Positions 1 through 11,361 of a DNA stretch of 64,000 nucleotides are shown here, piece after piece. The number at the start of each line of letters is the position of its first letter. Positions within the stretch are counted from its first letter, which is position 1. Source of the stretch: Branchinecta lynchi (taxonomy: Eukaryota; Arthropoda; Branchiopoda; Anostraca; Branchinectidae). A program made the translations under genes and the position numbers. The stretch spans positions 9,245,501-9,309,500 of the forward strand of contig JAKZAP010000017.1 of assembly GCA_023053575.1 (NCBI GenBank). Reading direction: 5' to 3'. The notes under the pieces were generated by a model, which worked only from the letters and a program-made list of their open reading frames with translations, searched no databases and was not told the DNA's origin.

Positions 1-2160
1 AGTATCAAATACTGCAATTTTTTTTTACAGTGTACTCTCTCGAAACTTTGATCTTTTTAAGCAGCTGATGACCTGAAATGACACCTCTGCTCTCTAAAAA
101 TGAAGCCCCTGATCACGTTAAGAATGAAAAAATTGATTCCCGAAAAGCCTGGAAGGAAAACAAAATAGAAAACTCTCGCAAACACAATATAAAACACCAA
201 AAGGAGAAAACTCTCTTTTCAAAAAAAAACACTCCCGATCCTACATAGCCTACCTGAAGGAACCTCCCTTACCTACAAAGGCCAGGAATGTTTTTTTTTT
301 CTCGAGAAACAAATCAGATTGTTTGCTCCTCTTGATTCTTACCAAAAGTTAGTATTTTAAAAAAATTTCAAATCTTTCAGCTTAAAATATCAACACACTA
401 AATGAAACAAATCGTCCCTGTGTGAACCACACATATGCCGAAACTAAGGACCAGAATGTAACTCAATTTTCTTGTTTCCCAACCTACTCCCAAACTTACC
501 ATCCGTTTCAGTTCCTCTGGTCTAAGCCCCTCTTTACAAAAACAGTTCCCGACCAGAATGTAACTTAATTTTCTTATTTCCCAATCCACTCCCAAACTTA
601 CCATCCATTTACTCTGGACTAAGCCCCACTTTGGAAAAACAGTCCCCCCCCCATGCCTTTTAGGCTAAGATGTACCAGTTCAAAGAAGATGAATTCAGTT
701 CTCTACAGTTGAATCTCATGATCTTTTACCATCGGGGGCAAATCATACTGACCAGTAACCCTCTGAGAATGGGACCAAGTCTATCTAGCGGTGTAGCAGA
801 GATTTAATAGTCTCTTTCTTGATCATTAGGAACTTTTAGTCCTCTGTAGCTACTAGTACACTGTAGTCATCAAACATTCTGTTGTGCTTTGAACCTACCA
901 CATGGTGCCCATAGGAATGTTTTGGCACCTTTGTTACAGGTTTGGGTGTAGAATTGGGGTTTTATTTACGTTGCTGGTCTCTCTAAACACTGTGGACGAT
1001 CAACATTTGACAGAGCTTACCTCAACATTTACAGACTATAGCGACCTAATACTTATAAGAGGAACATCATTGCAAATAGTAATTCTCTAAGAATACAATC
1101 AGTAACGACAACAATGGACCCTAGCGTGATGCCCTAAAAACTAGGCGACAGTTTGTGAATGATGAGCCTTGGTAGTATTAGCATTGTGGCTCCTTGCCTC
1201 ACACTACAGGGTTTAGTTGAGCTCGGACAAACATCAAGAGCTCATAAACTGTATTAGTCGACAAATTACATTTACTCAGAGAAGTAGGCTATCTGATTAT
1301 GTTACACTGCTTTAGTAACACAGCAGCATACAATAAAGACCAGACTGACTGCTTACAAAGACATAAGATGGCAAGGAATATACTTTAATTTATGCTATAG
1401 CATACAATGAAGCATTGGAAGGAAAACTGGATTATTCTTTACTTAATCAGTTTAGAACATTCTCAACCACTAAACACTAAATGTTGTTCATTCCGGTGCA
1501 TACTTGACTGATGATGACCCAATCAGCTCTTTCATTGGAACTAGCGTCCAAGGGATTATGAGACACACTTCTAAGTCTGACGAAGGTCAGGCGTTCATTA
1601 TCCTGCAATTAAAAACTTCAATTAGAACGTAAATTAATGTCTGAATATAGTTGGTTGATGATGTTGTATCCCTATAGCAAACCCATCCTCTATTTCAACT
1701 TCACAGCTCATTAAGCTTTCTTTTCCCATTAAGCTGTGGATCATTGACGCACGAAAGATATGACCGTTTTATTGGCACTTAGCACACTTTGTATCTGAAC
1801 TCAGTCACATCCATATTTTCATCACAACAAAAACTTTTCGAGAAAAAAAAATGCATTTTTCACTGTCTAAATATTTCACATTTCCAAACATGGTTAAGCC
1901 AAGTGCAAGTCACAAACCTGGGATGTGAGCACTCAACTCATAACATCTACTGTACTTTTTTAGGCTACTTGTACTTCTGCATGAAATGCAGAATGCATCT
2001 TATATGGGACCATTTTGTCACACTCAGCATCCCACCAGCTAAAGCTTCATATGAATCCATCCTCTGTTCCCATCCAATACTCTGTAGCTATGTTTGTTAT
2101 GTGTTTAGTGTAAAGTTTTGCTACGTGCATTTTTCTTGTTGTTGTTGTTTTTTTCTTTTC
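1..2160. other. Unrecognised AT-rich stretch
   Basis: I find no gene, RNA gene or mobile-element terminus here. Open frames are short, except one of 150 codons at 1789-2241 (+). That frame runs straight into the start of repeat family A and has no recognisable motif, so I treat it as chance. A tandem duplication near the left end is listed separately. Confidence 0.5.
449..652. repeat. 102-bp tandem duplication
   Basis: A segment starting GACCAGAATGTAACT at 449 recurs at 551, giving two adjacent units of about 102 bp with scattered substitutions. The minus-strand frame across it repeats the peptide MVSLGV.WE.RKLSYILV, which reflects the duplication and is not evidence of a protein. Confidence 0.8.
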
Positions 2161-3342
2161 TTTTTGGGATCCAAAAACGTAAGTGGAGGGATACCTATGA
2201 CATCGCAAAAGTTGTCCGTCTGTCCGTCCGTCCGTCTGTAAGCACGATAACTCTCGAAGGGAATGAGATATTTTGTTGAAACTTGGTGTGAGGTTGGGTC
2301 GTCGGACCAGTCGAGTTCGTAAATGGGCTTTGTAGCCCTACATTTAGGGGTGGGGGAGGGAGTTCAAATTAAGGGGCAAACAAAATATTTTGAAACAGCT
2401 AATGTGATGGTCGATTATGGGGTAAGAAGACAAGCTGAGCACGATGGTGAAAACCATTTTGTCATCGGAAGAGTAGTTCGCCCGGAATCCGGCCAAAACC
2501 GGAAAGTTTGTTAAAAGTACAAGTTTTATTTGAAGTTGATTAGATGTTCGATTTAAGGGTAGGAAGACATGCTGAAGACATGCTGAAGACGATGGTGACA
2601 ACCATTTTCTCGACGGACAAGTAGTTCGCCCGGAATCCGGCCGAACCCGGAAAGTTTGTTAAAATTAAAGTTTTATTTGGAGTTGGTTAGATGTTCGATT
2701 TAGGGAAGAAGACATGCTGAACATTTATGTGAAAACAATTTTCTACCCTGACATGTAGTTCGCCCAGAAACCGGCGAAAACCGGAAAGTTGGTTGAAAGT
2801 AAAAGTTTAATTTGAAGAGATTAAATGTGTGATTTATGGGTAAATAGACATGCCGAACACGATGGTGAAAATCATTTTCTCGCCGGACAACTAGTTCGCC
2901 CGGAATCCGGCCAAACCAGGAAAATTTGTTAAAAGCAAAAGTTCGACTAGATGACAGATTAAGGGGTAAGAAGAGAGGCTGAGTCGGTATGTGACAATGG
3001 TTTTTTACCCGGACATATAATTATTCCGGAATCCGGTTGTAACCGGATTTTTTTTTTATGTCAAACTTTTATTCAAAGTTTATTAGATGTTCTGTATAGG
3101 GATAAGGAGATACGCTGGTTTTGTTTCTGTATTTTTTTTTTTTGCTGGACTAGTTCGCTCGGAAATCGGCAGGAAGTCTCGGTCAGTATCGTCAAAATAG
3201 ATATGGCTTATAGAGGTATATCTGAACTTGGTTTTCTCTGATGATTGGCCTGTCCAAGACTGGATCTGGCGAAGACAAGACTCGATTGTCTGAATCTAAT
3301 ATTAGATTGTTGGGATCCCATCGACACCTTTGGTCTTGTTTT
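2161..3342 (+). mobile_element. Family A element, copy 1
   Basis: Left end is T-rich DNA running into GGGATCC, then a conserved leader (GTAAGTGGAGGGATACC, GACATCGCAAAAG) and a run of CCGT/CTGT. The core holds about five diverged tandem units of roughly 137-148 bp, each with the box CCGGAATCCGGCCAAAACC. The right end has GGGATCCCATCGA followed by CCTTTGGTCTTGTT, as in the other copies. No protein is encoded, so it is probably non-autonomous. The right end abuts a LINE-type tail. Confidence 0.75.
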
Positions 3343-3343
3343 T

Positions 3344-3412
3344 GTACTCGGTCACTAGGGCTACATGCCCTTCATTGTTTTTCTTGACGGGTAATAAATA
3401 TATTGATTGATT
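3344..3412 (+). mobile_element. LINE-type 3' tail with (ATTG)n
   Basis: Directly after family A copy 1 comes GACGGGTAATAAATATATTG and a short ATTGATTGATTG run. A GGGTAATAAAT segment followed by a simple repeat is the form of several non-LTR retrotransposon 3' ends in this window (18.08, 28.4, 43.1, 51.7 kb). Only the last 70 bp or so can be recognised. Confidence 0.45.
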
Positions 3413-5460
3413 GTTCTAATCCATGGCCAAGGCAAGAAAAGATGTAGGTATTGAACATTTCCATCCTAAATAGCAACGACTTTCGAATAAGAAAGGTCAT
3501 AAAAGTGAAAGAAGGCATTCAAACAGTTTCTAAAGAGGACTCATTTTTAACTGATATCCGAAAAAAAATTAACTCGATCCAAAATAGCAACTGCTTCTGA
3601 GCAAGAACGGTAATCAAAATTAAAGAAGGCATTATAGATTTTAAGCGAACCTGGACACGTCAAAACGGATCATATAAATCCACATTTTGTTCTAATCCAT
3701 GGCCAAGGCAAGAAAAGATTTCAGTATCGAAAATAAATAGCAGCTAGCTTCGAACAAGGAAGGTAATACAAATTTAAGAAGGCAGTACAAATTTGTATGC
3801 GGATGAAGCGAACCTGGCCACATCAAAGCGACTCATATAAATCCATATTCTGTTTTAATGAATGGCCAAGGCAAGAAAAGATTTCAATATTGAATATTTC
3901 CATCTTAAATAGCAACTACTTTCGAACAAGAAAGGTCATAAGATTTCAATATTGAATATTTCCATCTTAAATAGCAACTACTTTCGAACAAGAAAGGTCA
4001 TAAAAATGAAAGAAGACACTCATGTAAGGAGGACGAACTTTCTAACTGCTATCCGTAACAAATTAAATACTTTCATCCAAAATAGCAACTACCTATGAGC
4101 AAGAAAGGTAATAAAAATTAAAGAAGGACTGAAAGTTGTGTGCGGATCAGAGCAAATAACGCTAGGGAATAGCGCCAAGACCTATGCTTTCTATGCTTTA
4201 TAAGACGGGCCATTCTCGTAACGGCACCAACTAATTAAAGCGAGACAAACTTGCGGGTTAAGAAATTTCTAGTATATAGATGTTCCTTCAGCCGAGCTGA
4301 CTGTGCATCATATTTGACGGTGCAAAACGGACAAGTCAGCTACATTTGCTAGTAAGCAAAGGTGCGGTCTCCACACACCGAGGAAAAAGTTGACATAATT
4401 TGTTTGCCATGTAATGAGAACGAATTTTGTAACTAATGACCGTAAGAAATTAAATACTCTCATCCAAATAGCAACTGCCTCTGAGCAAGAAAGGTAGTAA
4501 AAATGATACAAGAGACTGAAAATTTGTAAGTCAATAACACTAGGGAGCAGCGCCAAGACCTATGCTTTCCATGCTTTGCAAATGGTCCATACTTGTAGCG
4601 CCGCCCACTATGCTTGCAGCACTTGAAGTGAGACAAACTTGCGGGTTAAGGAATTTCTAGTAAAGCAAAGGTGCGGTCTGCACACACCGAGGAAACAACT
4701 GAGGCTACATCATTTTTTTGCAATGTTCAGAATATGAAGTTATCGGAGCCAGCGTTAGTGAAAACTGAAAAAGTTTCAGTAGGGACATTCTCTACCGTTA
4801 GGGGTGGTGGTATCGCTGCTATTCGAGTATCTTTCAATTTTGTCAAGTCTTGCTGCTACTCCCTAATGTTATTTTCGCAAACGGGCCATAGTCGTTAGCA
4901 CGGCCCACTACACTTGCGGCATTTAAAGCGCGACAAACTTGCGGGTTAAGAAATTTATGCAAAGGTGTGGTCTGCAAACACTAAGGAAACAATGGAAGCT
5001 GTATCATTTTTAAAATGTTGCAAAAAGTTTTAGTAGGGACGTTCTCTACCACTAAGGCTGCTAGTATCGCTGCTATTTGAATGTGTGTCAATTTGGTCAA
5101 GTCTTGGGGGTACTTCCTAGTGTTATTTTGCTCTGGTGTGGATGAAAAAAATTTAAACATCAAAACAAATCAAATCTTCTTATGCTTATGCTTCTCACAA
5201 ACAGATCCACTGTTCTGGTCAAGGATCAGGGCAAGAAAGATTTCAGGTACTGAATATTCCATCTTAAGTAGCAACTAGTAACGAGCAAGAAAGGCAATAC
5301 GAATAAAAGCCATTCAAATGTTTGCAGGGAGGACGCATTTGTAAACTGATATCCAAAATGTTGAACATATTCCCATCCTAAACAGCAACTACTTTCAAGC
5401 AAGAAAGATAATACAAAATTAAACTCTTATCATTAACTACAAACAAAATATTTACAGCCA
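3413..5460. repeat. Field of degenerate tandem repeats (family F)
   Basis: Short blocks recur in the same order: CCATGGCCAAGGCAAGAAAAG (near 3422, 3699, 3863), then a TAAATAGCAACTACTTTCGA-type block followed by AAGAAAGGTCATAA. A second block, GAGACAAACTTGCGGGTTAA, recurs near 4240, 4630 and 4920 and is followed in the last two by CAAAGGTG(C/T)GGTCTGC. A 60-bp segment is perfectly doubled near 3880-4000. Units differ in length and are diverged. No coding sequence is preserved. Confidence 0.7.
4272..4352 (-). repeat. Family K fragment (3' part)
   Basis: Reverse complement contains GTAGCTGACTTGTCCGTTTT, GCACCGTCAAATATGAT and GTCAGCTCGGCTGAAGGAAC, matching family K sequence at 8.6, 44.6 and 48.0 kb. 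The part with the hammerhead-like core is absent here. Confidence 0.7.
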
Positions 5461-6660
5461 CCAGTTACTTGGATGCAGTAAGGTTTCTATTGATGTCATG
5501 GGTCCTTTGGATAGAAAACCATTGAAGCCCTTGTAAGTTACGTTTTGAGTTAAAAACTTACCTAATGTGATTGTCTTCCAAGCCATGCTGATTCCTGTAA
5601 CAGTTATGATGTCAGAGCCTCTATAGATGCTGAAAGTTCCATGGGTACATACGTCTGTGTCCTTTGCTTTATGGATGGTACTGACTATGGGTTGATCTCG
5701 GCTGACCGTATTCTAAATTTCAGAAGGCTTGACTGCACTTCAATCTAAAAGAGAAACCATTATCAATGATTGAATTTGCTCGTCAATTATTTAGTTATCA
5801 GAATTACCCCAAAATTTAATTGTGACCTCACCAAGAAGTATGACAAGATAGTTTCTTAGAAGTCCCTGACCACATTTTTTAGATGCTACCTGAATGATTC
5901 ATTCAGTAAGAAAATGCTTTGGCCTAGAATACCGTGACCAGTTCCTATGGTCGGACCGTGGTATCTGAATATCTGATACCACAATAACTGGCCAGATACC
6001 ACAATAACTGCAAAAACGACTTTAGACTGTGGTATCAGATACCATGGTATCTGCAAAAATGCAACTATTGTATAACACTTCAGGAATGATCCTTTAAAAC
6101 CCGGTTCCATCACAAAGTTTGGAGTCAGAGCTTTTAATAAGCTGTTTATTTCTGGGTCTTCAACCAGCTCTGTTTGCTGGTTGGTTAACCTGCCGAGGAC
6201 TGAGGTGGGAGCTCCTTCTGACAGACCTACGTTCTTGGCGGGGTGCGAAAATCAAAATCATCATTGGAGAGATGTTGCTGGCAACAGGAAGATGCCAGAT
6301 GCATTTTTTTCTTATTATTTTGTAGAACTCATTCAAACTGACCAATGAGATCAATAAACACTCAATAGCGACAAATAGGTCGGTTGACCGACTTACAGAG
6401 AAAAATAACAAAAATGCAGCTAGCGTAAATTTTAAGTTTCTAAGTTGAAAAATGCCACTTTTAAGGTAATTCAAAGATTTTTGTTGGACAACTAGTCCTG
6501 TGACTCTACTTCTCCCAGCGACCCCTGAAGTATTTCCTGGCGAAAAATTTTGGCAGACTTTGATCGCTTGCATTTTCAGGACAAAAATTACCTGCAAAAA
6601 ACGTTTGGCTTACCAGATCTCGCGAGAACCCTCTGCTCCATGGGATGAAACTGAAACTTC
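5460..6660. other. Unrecognised stretch with a hairpin cluster
   Basis: No family was recognised. At 5948-6055 the motif GTGGTATCTG and its reverse complement alternate several times (for example GTGGTATC...GATACCAC at 5949-5972), giving a cluster of short overlapping hairpins. Around 6080-6345 (+) about 88 codons stay open and the opposite strand is also open over 145 codons. Neither translation resembles anything I know. A few codons around 5480-5740 read like protein (VSIDVMGPLDRKP) but are broken by stops. Confidence 0.4.
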
Positions 6661-6662
6661 CT

Positions 6663-7323
6663 TCACAGCAGCGTCACAGAGAAGTAATCATGGTAACTCA
6701 AGGGGCATGACGCTGAGAGGTACTCATAGGTTGTTGAGTTGAACGAAGCACTTGGGCAAGGGATGTCCTGGGCCTGATCTATTACGGCAGGAGTTACACC
6801 AAGAGTTGACACTGGCCTATCTGGAGGAGCAACTGACACTGAGTTTGAAACTGGATGCCTGAGAACCTGATGAATTGAGCATGGTTGGCACTGCATGCTC
6901 AGCAAGTCTTTTAATACTGTCCTCCTATATACACCTATATAATCCTGACAGGAACTCAGAAAATCAGGTTCAAAGGAGTGTTCACACAAAAATCTGAAGC
7001 CTCCAATTGTTGGGAGACAGAAATCTGGTGTTTGCTCTTGAAAAATTTTTCCCAAGCACTGTACTTAGAAAATTTATTCTTCTCACTACTTGGCCAAGAA
7101 AAGAAAGCTATTCCAACAGTGGGCTTACAACCAGGGTAGCAACACATCTGGTCTTGGACATTTCCATTTCACTCAGTTCAGCTGTCTTTTTTTGTGTGTT
7201 GTTTAATGGAGCTTCCAGAATTTCTTCTCTATGCTCCCTATTCTCACTACTTGGCCAAGAAAAGAAAGCTATTCCAACAGTGGGCGTACAACCAGGGTAG
7301 CAACACACTCTGGTCTTGGACAT
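6663..7323 (-). pseudogene. THAP-like zinc-finger gene remnant, frameshifted
   Basis: Read on the minus strand from an ATG at 7321-7323, the start is MSKTRVCCYPGC, then FFSWPSSE. After a tandem duplication of this N-terminus, the frame at 6956-7147 gives CCYPGCKPTVG, FFSWPSSEKNK and AWEKFF. The sequence then resumes in another frame (6663-7055) with FRFLCEHSFEPDFLSS. This order (paired Cys near the start, a F..WP block, a conserved Trp, then Cys/His followed by FEPDF) is that of the THAP DNA-binding domain, found in P-element-type transposases and in host regulators. The second Cys-His pair has one residue fewer than usual. About 85 further residues follow the domain with no recognised motif. 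A one-base loss in the second N-terminal copy and the later frame change make it non-functional. Chance resemblance is possible; the call rests on motif order only. Confidence 0.5.
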
Positions 7324-7445
7324 TTCTTTTTCACTCAGTTCTGCTGTCTTTTTTTGTTTGTTTGTTGTTTGTGTTTTGTTTGGAATTCCGTCACAATTTA
7401 GTCAACACCTCCAGAATTTCTTCTATGGGTCACTTTTGCAAACAA
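7081..7445. repeat. 161-bp tandem duplication over the THAP-like N-terminus
   Basis: The block TCTCACTACTTGGCCAAGAA at 7081 recurs at 7242. It is followed in both copies by the codons for PSSE...CCYPGC...KSM read on the minus strand, then by a TGTCTTTTTTTG tract. The second (right) unit carries an extra GTTTGTTTGTTG run and sequence up to CCAGAATTTCTTCTATGG. Confidence 0.8.
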
Positions 7446-7449
7446 CGTT

Positions 7450-8540
7450 GATGTTGTGTTACGAGTTTTGGCGTCGGTGCCATTCCCGCAAGACTACAGC
7501 ATCAACATGACGGAACGAATGAGGGGTCTCATCGAAGGAGCCAATGGAATTAGACTTTATGAGGTATCTCTGCTTGGAGTTGACCCACTAGAATGCTTCT
7601 TACGTCAAAAAATTCAAAAAAAAATCAGGTATCGAACTCGGTCACCCGGAACCCTTATTTTTTAATTCTGGAGTTCACCTTTAAAGACAAAAATGCTGCT
7701 CTGCCGGGATTTGAACCAGGTACCCTACGTATCTTCTTTGCAAGGGTACAAATTCCCTGTGGGTATAACATTCCATCTCAGTATTTCTCTAGTTGTGGTT
7801 ACAATTAGCGTTCCTATCGATTGGCAATAGTCCCCCCCCCCATTTCTACCATTCCAATCGGAAATGACAAAAATCGATGCAATTAGGAAGATTTATGACA
7901 GAGGGCCGTACGGTATGAGACATATAGATTTTTGTTTTGCCTCGTCAACTTATCAGACAGACGACCAGGGTCGGGCCTTTCCAGGGTTTATTGCACCATC
8001 ATCACTTCCGTACGGAAAAGTTTAATTTTTAAAAACTATACGATGAAGGTGAAAAAAAGATCAGCAAATCACCAACACTTGTGACAAAGAGGTAGTAAAA
8101 AATGCAGAAAAAATGGATCCGTGGAACACGGTAATGAACGAAAAAATAGCTTTCACTTTTTACTCCAAAGACATTGCAAAACTTCGGATTATTGGATATT
8201 TATTGGATATTCATTGGATATTTATTTATTATTACCAAAAGTGGTAAGTCATTAAGACTTGTCACTAGTACACATTGCATACTTAAGGCACTAGAAATAT
8301 TGATTGAAAACAACGACAAACAAGTGATATGAAAAAACTAAATAGAATGAAACTTATTTTAACAAGAAAGGATCTGCTTATGCTGTATTATGTTGGCAAG
8401 AATATAGTAATAATTCGTTATGTTATCTTTTTACAAAAATAGTGGTGGATAGTCATACCTTAACATAGTCACAAATAGTCAAACATATGTTACAATTAGA
8501 AAAATATAATGATAATTACAAAACATACGAGTTTGGGCCT
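7450..8540. other. Unrecognised stretch with two B-box-like sites
   Basis: No gene recognised. On the minus strand GGTTCAAATCC (7707-7717) fits the RNA polymerase III B box exactly, and GAGTTCGATACC (7628-7639) is close to it. I could not build a tRNA cloverleaf around either, so these may be decayed tRNA-like SINE heads. At 8187-8226 the 11-mer ATTGGATATTT is repeated three times. Confidence 0.4.
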
Positions 8541-8645
8541 GCGGCTTGAGCCTGAAGAGGACCCTTGGCAAGAAGGGCCAAAATATAGCTCTAATAAAAT
8601 GTAGCTGACTTATCCGTTTTGCACCGTCAAATATAAAACATATCA
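8541..8645 (+). repeat. Family K copy
   Basis: Contains GAGCCTGAAGAGGACCCTTG, GCAAGAAGGGCC, then AAAATATAGCTC, GTAGCTGACTTATCCGTTTT and GCACCGTCAAATATA. It follows the family K order seen at 44.6 and 48.0 kb. The GAAA of the hammerhead-like core is AAAA here. Confidence 0.75.
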
Positions 8646-8811
8646 ATTTAAATTCGGAAAGGCAAGGAAATTTGGAAAAACATTCCGGACACGAAAATGG
8701 TCACGGAAATCCCACTTCACGAATATCTCCGGATTTCCTTAACATTTTTAGTGTCCGGAATGTTGTTCCAAATAGTCCAGGCGCCAGACCCCTAAAATGT
8801 GACGACTAGGT

Positions 8812-9445
8812 GATCAGAAAGACACAGTCAGTTTGAAGATAGTTTCCGACTATATCGACCACGCTGAACCTGAATATGGGTGGTAGCAAAGCTGGAGATG
8901 AGGGCTTGACCTTATAAAAGCGAAAAAACTCCCCTTTTAGGCCTATAAAATGTGTCGAGACTGTTTATTTTTTTTCTAAGGTTGTACTAGCCCAATTTAG
9001 TTGCAAGGCATCTCATTTTATTCCTAACAATGGCCTCTCTTAGAATAAGTTGAATTTTTTCCGATATCTCGTATAGTCACGGAGCTATAGGCTAGTATTT
9101 ATTAATTTTCTCTGGAAATCTCGAAATTCAAAGGTTTATATCTAGGTTCGGCACGTATCTCGTAACTTAATATACTTTTTGGATTTCTTATACTTTACCA
9201 GAATTTGCCTTGGGTACTGAGCTTCACATTGCCGTTAAGTTCCAAGCACCAACTTTTCTGTGAAGCCGTACAGAATTTTTTTTAAAAGTATAGGCCAAAA
9301 ATGTATGAGAAAATATGTCTTTGCAAAATGGTGATGTGTCCCAATATTGTATACTAGAATTTAGCATATAAATCAAATATCAAAATTACTTTTCAAACAA
9401 ATATTAACTACGGTTGTTATAGGCTAATGACTTATTTTTAGTTCT
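8812..9445 (+). repeat. Left arm of a 600-bp inverted repeat
   Basis: This arm is the diverged reverse complement of 10460-11070. Landmarks in both: GATCAGAAAGACACAGTCAG against CTGACTGTGTCTTTCTGATC; TCGACCACGCTGAA against TTCAGCGTGGTCGA; CACCAACTTTTCTGTGAAGC against GCTTCACAGAAAAGTTGGTG; CATTTTGCAAAGACATA. I judge identity to be roughly three quarters. The arms enclose about 1 kb, as in foldback-type elements. Confidence 0.85.
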
Positions 9446-9553
9446 AATTTTTTTTCTCTGAAAAATGATACTGCGAGACATGTTTCTATGCCCAATTTTG
9501 ACCATGAGTCCAACGGTAGTATTGGTCTGGCAATCATGTGTCAAACTCGGTCA

Positions 9554-9615
9554 ATCGACTTCGGTTTTGTTGTTTTATTAACAACAACCTTATTAACAAC
9601 AAAACCGAAGTCGAT
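9554..9615. repeat. Perfect 21-bp hairpin
   Basis: ATCGACTTCGGTTTTGTTGTT at 9554-9574 pairs with its exact complement at 9595-9615 across a 20-nt loop. It lies in the loop region of the large inverted repeat. Confidence 0.85.
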
Positions 9616-9932
9616 CAAAATGCAGAAAAAAATGTTTCCTCCCGTCGCCCCAATCGTGCAGCAAAAACAGCAGCCGTGTCAAAAATTAAATCTCAGCACT
9701 AGTTTTTCCGTGCACTAATTATTCAAAGTAATGGATACAGGTGAGTACTCCATAGTAGAAACGTAGAACGAGGTTATTAATAAAATAATATTTAAGTTTT
9801 CATACCCTTATTAATAAAAAAACCGACACTGACCAAACTGCAGAAAAAACTCTTTCCTGTCATGGCCCCAGTCGTGCAGCAAAAACAGCGTCCGTGTCAA
9901 AAATTAAATTTCAGGACTATTTTTTCATTATG
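9602..9932 (+). repeat. Pair of ~110-bp direct repeats
   Basis: The block from 9602 (ATGCAGAAAAAAATGTTTCC, GTGCAGCAAAAACAGC, CCGTGTCAAAAATTAAAT) recurs with substitutions from about 9820 to 9932. Both lie between the arms of the 8.8/11.0 kb inverted repeat. Confidence 0.75.
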
Positions 9933-10035
9933 GTGGTATCTGAAGATAATTTACTTTAATAAGATATGTATAGTCGGTAGAAGCTTCAGTTATTTATTAA
10001 AGGTTTATTTCCTTCCCCGAAGTTGAACCAGAGGA

Positions 10036-10125
10036 TTGACAGCCTGACGAGGACTCTTGCCAAGAAGGGCCGAAATATCGCTGACGAAGAATCGTAGCTG
10101 ACGTATCCGTTGTAAACATTGTTTG
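10036..10125 (+). repeat. Family K fragment (5' part)
   Basis: Contains CTGACGAGGACTCTTGCCAA, GAAGGGCCGAAATATCGCTG and GTAGCTGACGTATCCGTT. It has an intact hammerhead-like core order (CTGACGA, stem, GAAA) and lies in the loop of the large inverted repeat. Confidence 0.7.
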
Positions 10126-10459
10126 AATAAAAATGTGTATCTGTACGCTGGGAAAAACTGTTGGGATGTGCGCGAACCATATTTTGGCAGCTTTACTTGT
10201 ATTTTTTACTAGATCAATTTTCCCAGCATAGGGATTTGAAAACAAATGTACAGTAGCCCACGTTACATAACACTCTTTAGTCGTGTTAGCACTCTTAACT
10301 CTCAGCTACAGCTTCTGTAAAGAGTGAGTGATGGTTCTGGGTCAGTCTACTACCTTACAGAGCTTCGTGGGTTCATTATAATCTGGACAACAATATACCT
10401 TAGACCTTACAGCAAATTAAATAGCTTATGTCAACTAAATTTGACACACGATACCATTT

Positions 10460-11070
10460 TTCACAAATAAGATTAGGCCTATAAATCAGTAATTAGCCGA
10501 TAAAAACCGTAGTTATATTTGGTTGAAAAATAAAGGTGACATTTGAGTTCTTCGCCAAATTCTAGTATACAATGTTGTGTCACATCACCATTTTGCAAAG
10601 ACATATTTTCTCATACATTTTTGGCCTATACTTTTTTCAAAAACTTCTGTACGGCTTCACAGAAAAGTTGGTGATTGGAACTTAACGGCAATGTGAAGCT
10701 CAGTACCCAAGGCAAATTCTGGTAAGTATGAAAAATCCTACATATATTAGATACGTGCCGAACCAGGATATAAACTTCTGAATTTCGAGATTTTCAGAGA
10801 AAATTAATAGATAAAATTAATAGCTCCGTAGCTATTCGAGATATCGGAAAAAAATCAACTTACTCTAAGAGAAGGCATTGTTAGGAATAAAATGAGATGC
10901 CCTGCAACTAAATTGGGCTAGTGTAACCTTAGAAAAAAATAAACAGTCTGGAAACATTTTATAGGCCTAAAAAGGTAGGTTTGCCACCACCCATATTGAG
11001 ATTCAGCGTGGTCGATATAATCGGAAACTATCGTCAAACTGACTGTGTCTTTCTGATCACACCTCAACTC
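10460..11070 (-). repeat. Right arm of the 600-bp inverted repeat
   Basis: Diverged reverse complement of 8812-9445. It ends near the diagnostic CTGACTGTGTCTTTCTGATC. Immediately to the right starts a second, younger inverted repeat. Confidence 0.85.
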
Positions 11071-11116
11071 ATAAATAAGCGAGATACGTTTCAGTGGCGC
11101 CCGGAAAAAAAAAAAA

Positions 11117-11361
11117 TCTCGAAAAATCCGGGAACCCAAATTCCGGAAGGTGAAGACTTATATTTGATCCACAATTGGCCGTATTCCTGTTCAGCACTTC
11201 CAAGCGGACTAGTTTCTGTTAATCCCCCTATGCCTTACCATCAGCACTTGGATCAGACATAGTAAAGTAGATCCACAGGTTAGTGAGTGGAAAAACTGTC
11301 ATCCGTGTCCCAGGTAATGGAGGTTTTGCATATGTTTCAGCAGCAGAAAGTGAAGGTCATC
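11117..11361 (+). repeat. Left arm of a second inverted repeat
   Basis: Complementary to 11667-11900 with high identity. Landmarks: CCGTATTCCTGTTCAGC, CTTCCAAGCGGACTAGTTTC, GATCCACAGGTTAGTGAGTG and GGAGGTTTTGCATATG all have their complements in order in the other arm. Confidence 0.9.

Noticed and set aside
1789..2241. 150-codon open frame on the plus strand
   Set aside because: No domain or motif, and it runs into the left end of family A. The composition is that of AT-rich noncoding DNA.
6160..6597. 145-codon minus-strand frame, and an 88-codon open stretch on the plus strand of the same region
   Set aside because: Neither has a recognisable motif or a related copy. Both strands being open suggests chance.
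7628..7775. Possible tRNA gene on the minus strand (perfect B box GGTTCAAATCC)
   Set aside because: No acceptor, D-arm or anticodon stem could be built around it, and the T stem has a mismatch.
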